DNA from: SURF-21 sp964510515
GTDB taxonomy: Bacteria; Actinomycetota; Geothermincolia; Geothermincolales; RBG-13-55-18
Direction: 5' to 3'
DNA: 64,000 nt
Assembly: GCA_964510515.1 (NCBI GenBank)
Contig: CAZEAU010000004.1
Coordinates: forward strand, 49,544 to 113,543
Shown here: one piece after another, positions 34,031 to 42,733 of the stretch
Layout of the letters: each line of letters begins with the position of its first letter
Position numbering within the stretch: the first letter of the stretch is position 1
Notes under the pieces: model-generated
The model's input: only the letters and a program-made list of their open reading frames with translations
What the model was told of the DNA's origin: nothing
Databases searched by the model: none
Made by a program: the position numbers and the translations under genes

Positions 34031-36061
34031 TTAACTGGTCAACTCCCGCAGCTTCCGGGTTATATCCCGCTCCAGCTCACGGATGTCCGCCTCTATCTCG
34101 TGCAGGGGGCGGGGCGGCTCGTACTTGTGGAAATAGCGGTTGAAGTTGACCTCGAAGCCTATCTTGCCCGTCTTTCCGTCCTTGTGGTCCCTTATGCCCT
34201 CGTTTATCCATGCGTCGGGGACATAGGGCCGGACCTCCCTTTCGAAATATTCCTCGACGCCCTCGGAGAGGGGTACGTTTTCCGTATCCCTGAGTTCGGG
34301 GTCCGGCTCCGGGTTTCCCTCTCCGTCCCGGCATATCTCCGCCGTTTCGTCCCTCTCGGAGAGCGCGGCCACTATCGCCTTGCGCAGGGGAGCGGCGATT
34401 CTCACGCCGCTCTTCTTCCCGGCTTCGGCCAGCGCCGCCAGGAACAGCCCCCTGTCCCCGAAGGGAGCTTCGGGCATGCCGCGCAGCATCGCCGTTACGG
34501 CCTCCTGCTTCGCCCTTCCCTCGGCCTCCTCTTTTTCTCTGGTCTTCTGGTCCTTCTTCTTGCTCACGGCCAGGTTCTGGAATGCCTTCTGTTCCTCGAG
34601 GCGGGCCAGGCGTTCGGGGCTCACCTGGAAGTTCAGGCGAAGCGGCCGGTCCACGGTTATCTTGCGATAGCCGAAATGCACGTAGGGGAATATCTTGCTG
34701 TTTTCACCCTCGCGGCATGAATCCATGAGCCGAACGATGTGGTGGGCATCTCCGGGGGAGACATCCCTCCGCTTGTCCCCCAGGCTCCTGTCCCTCTGCT
34801 CCCAGAATGATGTCGCGTCGATGAGCTGTACCTTCCCTTTGCGTTTAGGGCCCTTGCGATTGGTCAGCACCCACACGTAGGTGGCGATCCCGGTGTTGTA
34901 GAAGAGCTGCTCCGGCAGGGCGATCAGCGCCTCCAGCCAGTCGTTCTCCAGCACCCAACGGCGTATCTCGCTCTCGCCGCTCCCGGCGCCGCCGGTGAAG
35001 AGGGGCGAGCCGTTCATGATTATCGCCACCCGCGACCCGCCTTCCTCGACCGGCTTCATGTGCGCCAGCATGTGCTGCAGAAAAAGCAGCTGGCCGTCGC
35101 TGATGCGCGGGAGCCCCGCCTCGAAGCGTCCCGCCGATCCACGCTCGTATTCCGCGCGCACCTCGTCCTCGTCCCTCTTCCAGTTCTTGCCGTACGGCGG
35201 ATTGGTGATGAGGTAATCGAAGCCCCGGCCGCGGTGGCGGTCGCCGGAAAGGGTGCTGCCGAAGGCGATGTTGTCCGCGTCCCTGCCCGTGGGGTCCTTC
35301 ATGAAAAGGTCGGATTTGCATATGGCGAAGGTCTCGGGGTTCACCTCCTGTCCGAAGAGGTGTACGCCGGCTTCCTTATTCCGCCCCAGTATTTCATCCT
35401 TGGTTATGGTGAGCATCCCGCCCGACCCGCAGCAGGGATCGTAAACGGTGAATATCGCTCCTTCTTTGTCAATCTTTTCATCGTCTCCCGCGAGAAGCAG
35501 AAGCGCCATGAGATACACGACGTCGCGGGGGGTGAAGTGCTCGCCGGGATTTTCGTTCAGGGCCTCGTTGAACTTCCTGATCAGCTCCTCGAAGATGGTG
35601 CCCATGTCGTGGTTGTCGACGGCGTCCGGGTGAAGGTCCACGTTCCTGAAGCGCTCCATGACCTTGAAGAGCAAGCCCGCTTCGTCCAGCTTGGAGATGG
35701 TGTTGTCGAAGTCGAACTTCTCCAGCACCTCGCGCATGTTGGGGCTGAAACCGCTGATGTAGTTGCGCAAGTTCGCAGCGAGACTGGGGGCGTCGGAGAG
35801 CAAGCGCTTGAAATCGAAGGGAGACGTGTTGTAGAAAGCGTACCCGGACGCTTTGCGCAGCATGGGGTCGAGGTTGTCGAGATCCCCTTTGTACTTCTTA
35901 TTCGCCGCCAGCACTTTTTTCTTGCTCGGCGCCAGCACGCAGTCGATGCGGCGCAGCACGGTCAGCGGCAGTATGACGTCCTGGTATTTGCCCCGCTTGA
36001 AGGTATCGCGGATGAGGTCCGCTACCCCCCAGATGAAATTGGTTATCTCATTATGGTCCAT
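34031..36061 (-). CDS. hsdM: Type I restriction-modification DNA methyltransferase subunit M
   Basis: A 676-residue N6-adenine methyltransferase. An N-terminal helical domain (NFIWGVADLIRDTFKRGKYQDVILPLTVLRRID) leads into the SAM-binding motif DPCCGSGGML (208-217) and the catalytic NPPYG (287-291). GEHFTPRDVVYLM is typical of HsdM. The C-terminal region is longer than in short HsdM forms (about 500 residues) and ends in helices, HEIEADIRELERDITRKLREL, that may contact HsdS. First gene of the RM/AbiE cluster, starting 52 bases after a TATAAT at 36112-36117. Confidence 0.94.
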   Translation of the reverse strand: MDHNEITNFIWGVADLIRDTFKRGKYQDVILPLTVLRRIDCVLAPSKKKVLAANKKYKGDLDNLDPMLRKASGYAFYNTSPFDFKRLLSDAPSLAANLRNYISGFSPNMREVLEKFDFDNTISKLDEAGLLFKVMERFRNVDLHPDAVDNHDMGTIFEELIRKFNEALNENPGEHFTPRDVVYLMALLLLAGDDEKIDKEGAIFTVYDPCCGSGGMLTITKDEILGRNKEAGVHLFGQEVNPETFAICKSDLFMKDPTGRDADNIAFGSTLSGDRHRGRGFDYLITNPPYGKNWKRDEDEVRAEYERGSAGRFEAGLPRISDGQLLFLQHMLAHMKPVEEGGSRVAIIMNGSPLFTGGAGSGESEIRRWVLENDWLEALIALPEQLFYNTGIATYVWVLTNRKGPKRKGKVQLIDATSFWEQRDRSLGDKRRDVSPGDAHHIVRLMDSCREGENSKIFPYVHFGYRKITVDRPLRLNFQVSPERLARLEEQKAFQNLAVSKKKDQKTREKEEAEGRAKQEAVTAMLRGMPEAPFGDRGLFLAALAEAGKKSGVRIAAPLRKAIVAALSERDETAEICRDGEGNPEPDPELRDTENVPLSEGVEEYFEREVRPYVPDAWINEGIRDHKDGKTGKIGFEVNFNRYFHKYEPPRPLHEIEADIRELERDITRKLRELTS

Positions 36062-36111
36062 GCAGCTCCTCCCCCCTCGCCTCCCGCAAACGAGGTTCCG
36101 TTTATGCGCAC

Positions 36112-36141
36112 ATTATAAACGACCGGTGCGGCGGGTATAAT
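36112..36141. promoter_or_regulatory. Back-to-back overlapping promoters hsdM / acyl-CoA synthetase
   Basis: Plus strand: TTATAA (36113-36118), 17 bases, TATAAT (36136-36141). Minus strand: TTATAC (36140-36135), 17 bases, TATAAT (36117-36112). Each -10 lies on the -35 of the opposite promoter, so the two would compete. The -35 matches are moderate. Confidence 0.5.
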
Positions 36142-36176
36142 GGTCTCGGGAAGAAGCCGCATTGACAAAAGGAGCG

Positions 36177-38276
36177 ATGAAGCTGCTCGACGAGCTGTTC
36201 CGCCCCGCATCCCTGGCGGTGATAGGCGCCTCCGACAAGCCCGGCAAGGTGGGCAGGGTGGTGCTCGAGAACATCGTCAACTCTGGCTATGGGGGCGCTA
36301 TTTATCCTGTGAACCCCTCCCACCACGAGATATTTTCCCTCAAGTGCTACTCCACGGTGCTGGACCTGCCCGAGGCGCCCGAGCTCGCGCTGGTCATCGT
36401 CCCCGCCGCCCTGGTGCGCGGGGTCATCGAGGAGTGCGGCACGCGCGGGGTGAAGGCAGCGGTGATCATCTCCGCCGGCTTCAAGGAGGCGGGGGTGGAG
36501 GGCTACCGCCGCGAGACGGAATTGCGCCAGGCCGCGCAGCGCCTGGGCATCAAGGTGCTGGGGCCCAACTGCCTCGGTTTGGCCGATACCTCCACTCCTT
36601 TCAACGCCACCTTCGCCACCAGGGCGCCCCTGCCGGGCAAAGTGGCCTTCATGTCGCAGTCCGGCGCGCTGTGCACCGCCGTGCTGGGGTGGTCCGAGGA
36701 GAACCACCTCGGTTTCTCGCGCTTCATCAGCCTGGGCAACAAGATGGACCTGAACGAGAGCGACATGCTGGAGGCGCTGGAGCACGACGAGAACACCTCG
36801 GTCATCGCCGCCTACCTGGAGGGGATATCGGACGGCGACAGCTTCCTCGAGGTGACCACGCGCGTGAGCCGCTCCAAGCCGGTGATCATCTTCAAGGCGG
36901 GAGTGACGCAGGCGGGAGCGCGTGCGGTCTCCTCCCATACCGGCACCCTGGCCGGCTCCGAGAACGCCTACACCGCCGCCTTCCGCAGGAGCGGGGCGCT
37001 GCGGGCGAGGACGGTGGAGGACCTCTTCCAGCTCGCCCGGGGCTTCTCCGCCCAGCCCCCTCCCGCGGGGCCCAGGGTCTGCGTGGTGACCAACGCCGGC
37101 GGGCCGGGGATCATCGCCTCCGACGCTCTGGAGCAGGCGGGACTGGGCCTCGCCTCCCTGGACGAGGCGACCACGCGGGGCCTGCGCGAGAAGCTACCCG
37201 AGGCGGCCAGCGTCTACAACCCCGTGGACGTGCTGGGCGACGCCGGCCCCGACCGCTACCGCGCCGCCATCGAGGGCGCGCTCGCCGACCCCGGCGTGGA
37301 CGCCCTCATGGTCATCCTCACCCCGCAGGCCACAACCAGGGCCGAGGACACCGCCCGCGTGGTGGCGGAATGCGCGGGCGGCGCGGACAAGACCGTGTTC
37401 GCGGTGTTCATGGGGGGGAGGGAGATCGCCGACGCCGAGCGCATCATGAGGGAAGCCGGCATACCCAACTATCAGTTCCCGGAGGAGGCGGTGGAGACGC
37501 TCGCCCGCATGAAGGACTACACGGACTTCCTCTCCTGCCCGCGCCGTACGCTGGTGCGTTTCGACGTGTCCAGGGAGAAGGCGGACGGGGTCTTCGCCGA
37601 CACCCGCAGCCAGAACCGCAACGAGCTGGTGGAGGTGGAGGCCAGGGAGGTCCTGCTGGCATACGGGATTCCCGTGGCCCGCACCATGCTGGCCACCAAC
37701 CTCGAGGAATGTATAATGGCGGGGAGGGAGATCGGTTATCCCGTGGTGGTCAAGATCACCTCTCCTCAGATCCTGCACAAGACGGACGTGGGCGGCGTCA
37801 TCGTCGGCATCACCAACACCGACGAGCTCATCACCGCCTACGAGGAGGTGACCGCCAACGCGCGCAAGTTCTTTCCCCGCGCCGAGATCTGGGGGGTGCT
37901 GGTACAGGAGATGCTCCCCCCCTCGCGCGAGCTCATCCTGGGCATGAACCGCGACAGCCAGTTCGGGCCGCTGCTCATGACCGGCCTGGGCGGCGTCTAC
38001 GTGGAGGTGCTCAAGGACGTGAGTTTCCGGCTCGCTCCGGCGAGCGAGGAGGAGGTCCTGGACATGCTGCGCGAGCTCAAGAGCTACTGGCTGCTGCAGG
38101 GGGCGCGGGGCGAGAAGGCGGCGGACATAGACGCGGTGGTGGAGGCGGTGCTGCGCGTCTCCCAGCTGGTCACCGATTTCCCCGAGATAAACGAGCTGGA
38201 CATCAATCCGCTGCGGGTATTCGAGGACGGCAAGGGCTGTCTGGCCGCGGACGCGAGGATAGTTCTGGAGGAGTGA
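36177..38276 (+). CDS. Acyl/acetyl-CoA synthetase, ADP-forming (fused alpha-beta)
   Basis: A 699-residue NDP-forming acyl-CoA synthetase with the order CoA-binding domain, two succinyl-CoA-synthetase-like domains, ATP-grasp. N-terminal MKLLDELFRPASLAVIGASDKPGKVGRVV is the CoA-binding start. SSHTGTLAGSENAY carries the phosphohistidine. The ATP-grasp part begins around EVEAREVLLAYGIPVARTMLA and includes VVVKITSPQILHKTDVGGVIVGI. It interconverts acyl-CoA and acid plus ATP. ATG 36177 is chosen to match the family N-terminus; TTG 36162 is an alternative. It is followed five bases later by a BioD-like/DRTGG gene. Confidence 0.92.
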   Translation: MKLLDELFRPASLAVIGASDKPGKVGRVVLENIVNSGYGGAIYPVNPSHHEIFSLKCYSTVLDLPEAPELALVIVPAALVRGVIEECGTRGVKAAVIISAGFKEAGVEGYRRETELRQAAQRLGIKVLGPNCLGLADTSTPFNATFATRAPLPGKVAFMSQSGALCTAVLGWSEENHLGFSRFISLGNKMDLNESDMLEALEHDENTSVIAAYLEGISDGDSFLEVTTRVSRSKPVIIFKAGVTQAGARAVSSHTGTLAGSENAYTAAFRRSGALRARTVEDLFQLARGFSAQPPPAGPRVCVVTNAGGPGIIASDALEQAGLGLASLDEATTRGLREKLPEAASVYNPVDVLGDAGPDRYRAAIEGALADPGVDALMVILTPQATTRAEDTARVVAECAGGADKTVFAVFMGGREIADAERIMREAGIPNYQFPEEAVETLARMKDYTDFLSCPRRTLVRFDVSREKADGVFADTRSQNRNELVEVEAREVLLAYGIPVARTMLATNLEECIMAGREIGYPVVVKITSPQILHKTDVGGVIVGITNTDELITAYEEVTANARKFFPRAEIWGVLVQEMLPPSRELILGMNRDSQFGPLLMTGLGGVYVEVLKDVSFRLAPASEEEVLDMLRELKSYWLLQGARGEKAADIDAVVEAVLRVSQLVTDFPEINELDINPLRVFEDGKGCLAADARIVLEE

Positions 38277-38281
38277 GGGAC

Positions 38282-39349
38282 ATGGTCTGTATCTACCTTA
38301 CCTCGGAGGTCGGCTTCTCCGGCCTGCACACGCTGTGCATCGGCCTGGGGTTGCGGTTCCGGGAGGAAAACCTCAAGGTGGGCTACATCAAGCCGCTCGG
38401 ACATCGCTACTTCTCCGAGGAGGGCAAGGTCACCGACGAGGACGCCGCCTTCATGCGCCGTACCCTCGAGCTGGAGGAGGACCTGGACGACATCTGTCCC
38501 ATAGTCCTCACCCCCCAGCTCGTGAACTCGGCTTACATGGAGGGGACGGAGGGGATGCTCGAGCGCGTCAAGGCGGCTTTCCGGCGCGTGAGCGCGGGCA
38601 AGGACGTGGTCATCGCCCAGGGCGCCTACACCTCGCTGCAGGGCCGCTTCATGGGCATCTCCGCCTATCAGCTCGCCCCCGCCCTCGCAGCCAGGGTCGT
38701 CCTGGTGGAGCGCTTCGACGACGCCTTCTTGGGGGACAACGTGCTGGCTGCCAAGGACGAGTTCGGCGACGCCCTCATGGGGGTCATCTTCAACATCATC
38801 CCCCATAACCGCGAGAGCTTCGTCTCCGACATCCTCGCCCCCAGCCTGGAGAAGGCGGGGGTGGCGGTGCTGGGGCAGGTCCCCGCCGACCGCCTGCTCT
38901 CCTCCATAAACGTCGGGGACCTGGCGGAACTGCTCGACGGCCGCGTGCTTTCCGGCGAGGACCATCTCGACCTCCTGGTCGAGGACATCATGGTGGGGGC
39001 GATGAGCCAGGAACACGCGCTCTCCATATTCCGCAAACACCGCAACGTGTGCGTGATCACCGGCGGCGACCGCAGCGAGATACAGCTCGCGGCCATGGAG
39101 GCCAAGGCGCGCTGCCTCATCCTCAGCGGCAGCCTCTACCCCACCAGCATCATCCTGGGCAAGGCCGAGGAGCTGGGGATACCGGTGATCATGGTGGGCA
39201 CGGACACCTTCACCACCGCCGAGCGCGCCGACTTGATCATCCGCAGCGCGCGCACGCACGAGGCCAAGAAGCTGCTGCGCCTGCAGGAACTCATCGAGTG
39301 CTGCGTGGACCTCCCCCGCATGCGGGAATTGGCCGGGCTGCCCCGCTGA
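38282..39349 (+). CDS. BioD-like P-loop / DRTGG domain protein (phosphotransacetylase-like, COG0857)
   Basis: A 355-residue protein. The N-terminal half is a dethiobiotin-synthetase-like fold (VCIYLTSEVGFSGLHTLCIGLGLRF...KVGYIKPLG) in which the P-loop lysine is replaced (EVGFSGLHT). The C-terminal half contains the DRTGG domain (VLSGEDHLDLLVEDIMVGAMSQEHALSIFRKHRNVCVITGGDRSEIQLAAMEAKARCLILSG). The same module is fused to phosphotransacetylase in other bacteria. It starts five bases after the ADP-forming synthetase with GGAGGAGTGAGGG as ribosome site, so it is probably co-translated and regulatory. Biochemical role unknown. Confidence 0.85.
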   Translation: MVCIYLTSEVGFSGLHTLCIGLGLRFREENLKVGYIKPLGHRYFSEEGKVTDEDAAFMRRTLELEEDLDDICPIVLTPQLVNSAYMEGTEGMLERVKAAFRRVSAGKDVVIAQGAYTSLQGRFMGISAYQLAPALAARVVLVERFDDAFLGDNVLAAKDEFGDALMGVIFNIIPHNRESFVSDILAPSLEKAGVAVLGQVPADRLLSSINVGDLAELLDGRVLSGEDHLDLLVEDIMVGAMSQEHALSIFRKHRNVCVITGGDRSEIQLAAMEAKARCLILSGSLYPTSIILGKAEELGIPVIMVGTDTFTTAERADLIIRSARTHEAKKLLRLQELIECCVDLPRMRELAGLPR

Positions 39350-39371
39350 GCGCGCGTGCGTCCGGGCGCGC

Positions 39372-40469
39372 TCAACCCCGCATGGCCACGAGCAGCGGGT
39401 AGGGGTTCACCGCCGCGCCGCCATTGGGATGCCATTCGAAGTGCAGGTGGGGCGGCCCTCCCCGGGCATTCCCGGTGTCCCCCACGTAGCCGATCACCTG
39501 GCCCCCGCTCACCCTCCCCGAGGCGGCGTAGCTCTGCAGGTGCATGTACCAGTAGGTGTGGCCGTTGTCGCCGTAGAGGAAGACATAAAGGCCCGCATTG
39601 CCCCCGCTGCGCTGCACCACGGTACCGCTGGTGACGGCCACGCAGGGAGTGCCGAAACTGGCCATGATGTCGCAGCCCTTGTGGGTGCGGCCGACGGAGC
39701 GGGGCGCGCCCCAGTCGTTGGTGAAGCTGCAGGGGCCGGCCACCGGGAAATAGAGGCCGTTCACGGGCCCGACGTTCCAGCCCCCGCCTCCCCCTCCTCC
39801 CCCGCCTCCCCCTCCGCCGTAGCGGCTGCTGAGCAGGGAGGCGACCTCGGCATCTATCCCGGCGAGGAGGGCCTGCTGCTCGTTGAGCTTGCTCTGGATA
39901 GAGTCCTTCTGGCCCTGCAGGCTGTTCGAGTAGGCCTGCTGCTCGGCCTTGGCGCGGTCCAGTTCCGCCCGCCTGGTCCTGATCTCCGCCATGAGGTTCT
40001 GGGCCGCCACGATGGTCTGGGCGTCGTGATTGCCGATACGCGACATGTAATCGTAGGAGTTGACGAAGGTATTGAAGTCCTCGCACTCCAGGAGGACCCC
40101 GAGGGCCGATACGCCGCCCTCCTTATACATGGCCACTATGCGTTCGGAGAGGATGCCCTGCCAGCGGCAGTATTCTTCCTGCGCCGCCTCGAGCTGCGCC
40201 TGGTTGGCCTCGATATCGGCCTGCAGCGTGGCCAGGCGGGACTGGGTGAGGTTGAGCTCGGAGGTGAGGCGGTTGAGCTCGGCCTGCAGGGAGTTGAGCT
40301 GCTGCTCCACCCGGCGCGCCTGATCCTTCTTCTCGCTGATGGAATCGGCGCCGAGGGGCGGCGCGGATTGGGCCAGGAACAGGGCCACGGCAAACAGGAG
40401 GAGCAGCGGATAGAGAGAGGGCCTCAGGGCGCTACCGCTCGCGCCGCCTCCGTTCCCGATCACCGGCAA
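39372..40469 (-). CDS. Secreted coiled-coil M23 peptidase (EnvC-like)
   Basis: A 365-residue exported protein. It has a signal peptide with hydrophobic core PLLLLFAVALFLAQSA (21-36). A long coiled coil (about 46-112 and 150-215) is followed by a run of 13 consecutive glycines (218-230) as linker. A LytM/M23 metallopeptidase domain closes the protein, with THKGCDI (first His and Asp) and GPPHLHFEW (HxH). It cuts cell-wall peptide bridges or activates amidases. The TTG at 40469 is the start, preceded by AAGGTGG. It converges with the DRTGG gene 22 bases away. Confidence 0.9.
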   Translation of the reverse strand: MPVIGNGGGASGSALRPSLYPLLLLFAVALFLAQSAPPLGADSISEKKDQARRVEQQLNSLQAELNRLTSELNLTQSRLATLQADIEANQAQLEAAQEEYCRWQGILSERIVAMYKEGGVSALGVLLECEDFNTFVNSYDYMSRIGNHDAQTIVAAQNLMAEIRTRRAELDRAKAEQQAYSNSLQGQKDSIQSKLNEQQALLAGIDAEVASLLSSRYGGGGGGGGGGGGGWNVGPVNGLYFPVAGPCSFTNDWGAPRSVGRTHKGCDIMASFGTPCVAVTSGTVVQRSGGNAGLYVFLYGDNGHTYWYMHLQSYAASGRVSGGQVIGYVGDTGNARGGPPHLHFEWHPNGGAAVNPYPLLVAMRG

Positions 40470-40768
40470 ACCACCTTACTGGACGATACTTCCATCATAT
40501 TGTAGGAGACCCCTCGCGCAGCCGTCAAACCGCGGCTCGCGCCCTCTTCGCCGGCGCATCACAAGATATTGGGCCTCATCCGCCGCCGCGGCCCGCGGCA
40601 CCGAGGGTGAGAGCGCGCGGCAAGGGGCCTGCTTCCCGCCGCTGCGCCGCGGCGCGCGGGGCCTGCCCGCGATGAGGGATTCCACCAGGGCCGGGCGTAA
40701 CGGGGCCTGCCCGCCCGCTCCTTCCCCGCCCCGCAACAGCGTTGCGGCAAGCGCGGGCGCAGGGGGGC
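40470..40768. other. Intergenic region M23 peptidase / prmC
   Basis: About 300 GC-rich bases downstream of prmC and upstream of the M23 gene, both on the minus strand. A TACAAT (minus strand) near 40500 could be part of the M23 promoter. No gene or hairpin with a T-tract was seen. Confidence 0.45.
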
Positions 40769-41650
40769 TTAAGGCAAGCGCAGCTCCGCCATGCGCGGCC
40801 TGCCGGTGAGATCAGGGTGCACCTGCGCGGCGCCGTAGCCGAGGCCCGCCGCCGCGCGCGCCAGTTCGTGCACCTGGTCCTCCCCTCCCTCCATGAGCAG
40901 GCAGCCGCCGGGGGCGAGCCAGCGCGGGGCCTGGCGCATGAGGGCGAGGTGGGCCTCCATGCCCGTCGGGCCGGCGACCAGGGCGGCGTAGGGCTCGTGG
41001 TCCCTGACCTCCGGGGGGAGGGAGGGGTAGTCGCCCTCCCGGATATAGGGCGGGTTGGAGACGATGAGGTCTATGCCCCCCGCCAGGCCGGCGGGGAGGG
41101 CCTGCAGCAGGTCTCCATGCAGGAAGGTCACGGGCGGGGGCGGCTCCATGCGGGAGGCGTTGAGGCGCGCCACCTCCAGGGCCTCCCCGCTGACCTCCGT
41201 GGCGAAGACCGATGCCGCCGTGCATTCGTAGGCCAGAGATAGGGCGATGCAGCCGCAGCCGGTCCCCACATCCACCGCGACCGGGCCCGGGGGGCGCCGC
41301 GCCAGCAGGCACAGGGCCCTCTCCACCAGCATCTCCGTCTCGGGGCGGGGGATGAGCACGCGGGGATCCACCGCGAGCTCCAGGTAGCGGAAGCCCTTGA
41401 GGCCGGTTATGTATTGCAGGGGCTCACGCGCGGCCCGGCGCCCGAGCAGCGCGGCAAAATCCTCCCTCTCCCTCCCGGTCAGCGGCCGGTCGTGGCGGGC
41501 ATAGAGCTCGGCGCGGCCGCGCCCGGTGCAGTGGGAGAGAAGCTGCTCCGCGTTGAGGCGGGGCTTGATCACGCCGGCGCGGCCCAAGTATTGCGCGGCC
41601 TGGCGCAGGAGCGTGGGGATGCCGCCCGCGGGGAGGCCCTCCACCCTCAA
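40769..41650 (-). CDS. prmC: Peptide chain release factor N5-glutamine methyltransferase
   Basis: A 293-residue SAM methyltransferase that methylates the GGQ glutamine of release factors. N-terminal helical domain, then RVLIPRPETEMLVE, the SAM motif VDVGTGCGCIALSLA (127-140) and catalytic NPPY (199-202). The start is TTG 41650, whose bases overlap the prfA stop (TTGA); GTG 41644 is also possible. Directly downstream of its substrate gene prfA, the usual arrangement. Confidence 0.94.
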   Translation of the reverse strand: MRVEGLPAGGIPTLLRQAAQYLGRAGVIKPRLNAEQLLSHCTGRGRAELYARHDRPLTGREREDFAALLGRRAAREPLQYITGLKGFRYLELAVDPRVLIPRPETEMLVERALCLLARRPPGPVAVDVGTGCGCIALSLAYECTAASVFATEVSGEALEVARLNASRMEPPPPVTFLHGDLLQALPAGLAGGIDLIVSNPPYIREGDYPSLPPEVRDHEPYAALVAGPTGMEAHLALMRQAPRWLAPGGCLLMEGGEDQVHELARAAAGLGYGAAQVHPDLTGRPRMAELRLP

Positions 41651-42729
41651 TCTCCGCCGCCCGTCTCCGCCAGTCTGCTCGCGCGGTCCGTGGCGGCGAG
41701 GGTCTCGATGATCTCCTCCAGGTCGCCGTCCAGCACGTCCTCCAGGCGGTGGACGGTGAGCCCGATGCGGTGGTCGGAGATGCGGCCCTGGGGAAAGTTA
41801 TAGGTGCGGATGCGCTCCGAGCGGTCCCCGGTCCCCACCTGGGAGCGCCTCTCCTCGGCCTGCTCGCGCTGCTGCCGCTCCTGTTCCGTGCGCAGCAGGC
41901 GGGCGCGCAGAATGCGCAGCGCCTTCTCCCGGTTCTGCAGCTGGCTCTTCTCGTCCTGGCAGGACACCACCACCCCCGTGGGCACATGGGTCACGCGCAC
42001 GGCGGAGTCGGTGGTGTTCACCGACTGCCCGCCCGGGCCGGTGGAGCGGAAGACGTCGATGCGCAGGTCGGCCGGGTTTATGGTGACCTCCACCTCCTCG
42101 GCCTCGGGAAGCACGGCCGTGGTGGCGGTGGAGGTGTGGATGCGCCCGCCGGATTCGGTCACCGGTATGCGCTGCACGCGGTGCACGCCGGATTCGTACT
42201 TCATCCTGCTGTAGGCGCCCTTGCCCTTCACGGAAAAAATGATCTCCTTGAAGCCGCCCAGCTCGGAGGGGCTGGACGACAGCACCTCCGTCTTCCAGCC
42301 CCGCCGGTCGGCGTAGCGGGCGTACATGCGGTAGAGGTCGCCGGCGAACAGCCCCGCCTCCTGGCCTCCCGCGCCGGCTCGTATCTCCATGATGACGTCC
42401 TTGGCGTCGCGGGGGTCCACGGGCAGGAGCATTACCTTCATCCTCTGCTCCAGCTCCTCCACCCGGGCCTTCGCGGCCAGCTGCGAGTCGCGCAGGAAGG
42501 CGAGCATCTCGGGATCCTCCTCCTCGCGCAGCATCTCCCCCGCCTCCTGCGCCTCGCGCTCCGCCTCCCGGTACTCGCGCAGGGCGCCCATCACCTCCGC
42601 CAGCTCGGCGTGGCTGCGCGCCAGCTCGGCGTAGCGCTGGCGGTCCTCGTAGACCTCGGGCTGCGCCAACTGGCGCTCCAGGTCCTGGTAATCGCGCTCT
42701 ATCTCCGCCAGCCGTTCCGAAAATCCCAT
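41647..42729 (-). CDS. prfA: Peptide chain release factor 1
   Basis: A 360-residue RF1. The peptidyl-hydrolysis loop STGPGGQSVN has GGQ at 233-235. The stop-codon tripeptide of RF1 is PVT (189-191) in RVQRIPVTESGGRIHTS, not the SPF of RF2, so it should read UAA and UAG. The N-terminal helical domain contains coiled-coil heptads. It is upstream of prmC with a 4-base overlap, and follows DUF1385 by 4 bases. Confidence 0.96.
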   Translation of the reverse strand: MGFSERLAEIERDYQDLERQLAQPEVYEDRQRYAELARSHAELAEVMGALREYREAEREAQEAGEMLREEEDPEMLAFLRDSQLAAKARVEELEQRMKVMLLPVDPRDAKDVIMEIRAGAGGQEAGLFAGDLYRMYARYADRRGWKTEVLSSSPSELGGFKEIIFSVKGKGAYSRMKYESGVHRVQRIPVTESGGRIHTSTATTAVLPEAEEVEVTINPADLRIDVFRSTGPGGQSVNTTDSAVRVTHVPTGVVVSCQDEKSQLQNREKALRILRARLLRTEQERQQREQAEERRSQVGTGDRSERIRTYNFPQGRISDHRIGLTVHRLEDVLDGDLEEIIETLAATDRASRLAETGGGD

Positions 42730-42733
42730 GCCG

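Noticed and set aside
28529..36061. Prophage or integrative element carrying the RM/AbiE genes
   Set aside because: No integrase, transposase, phage gene, tRNA end or direct repeat flanks the cluster; it may be a defence insertion, but no mobility machinery is visible.
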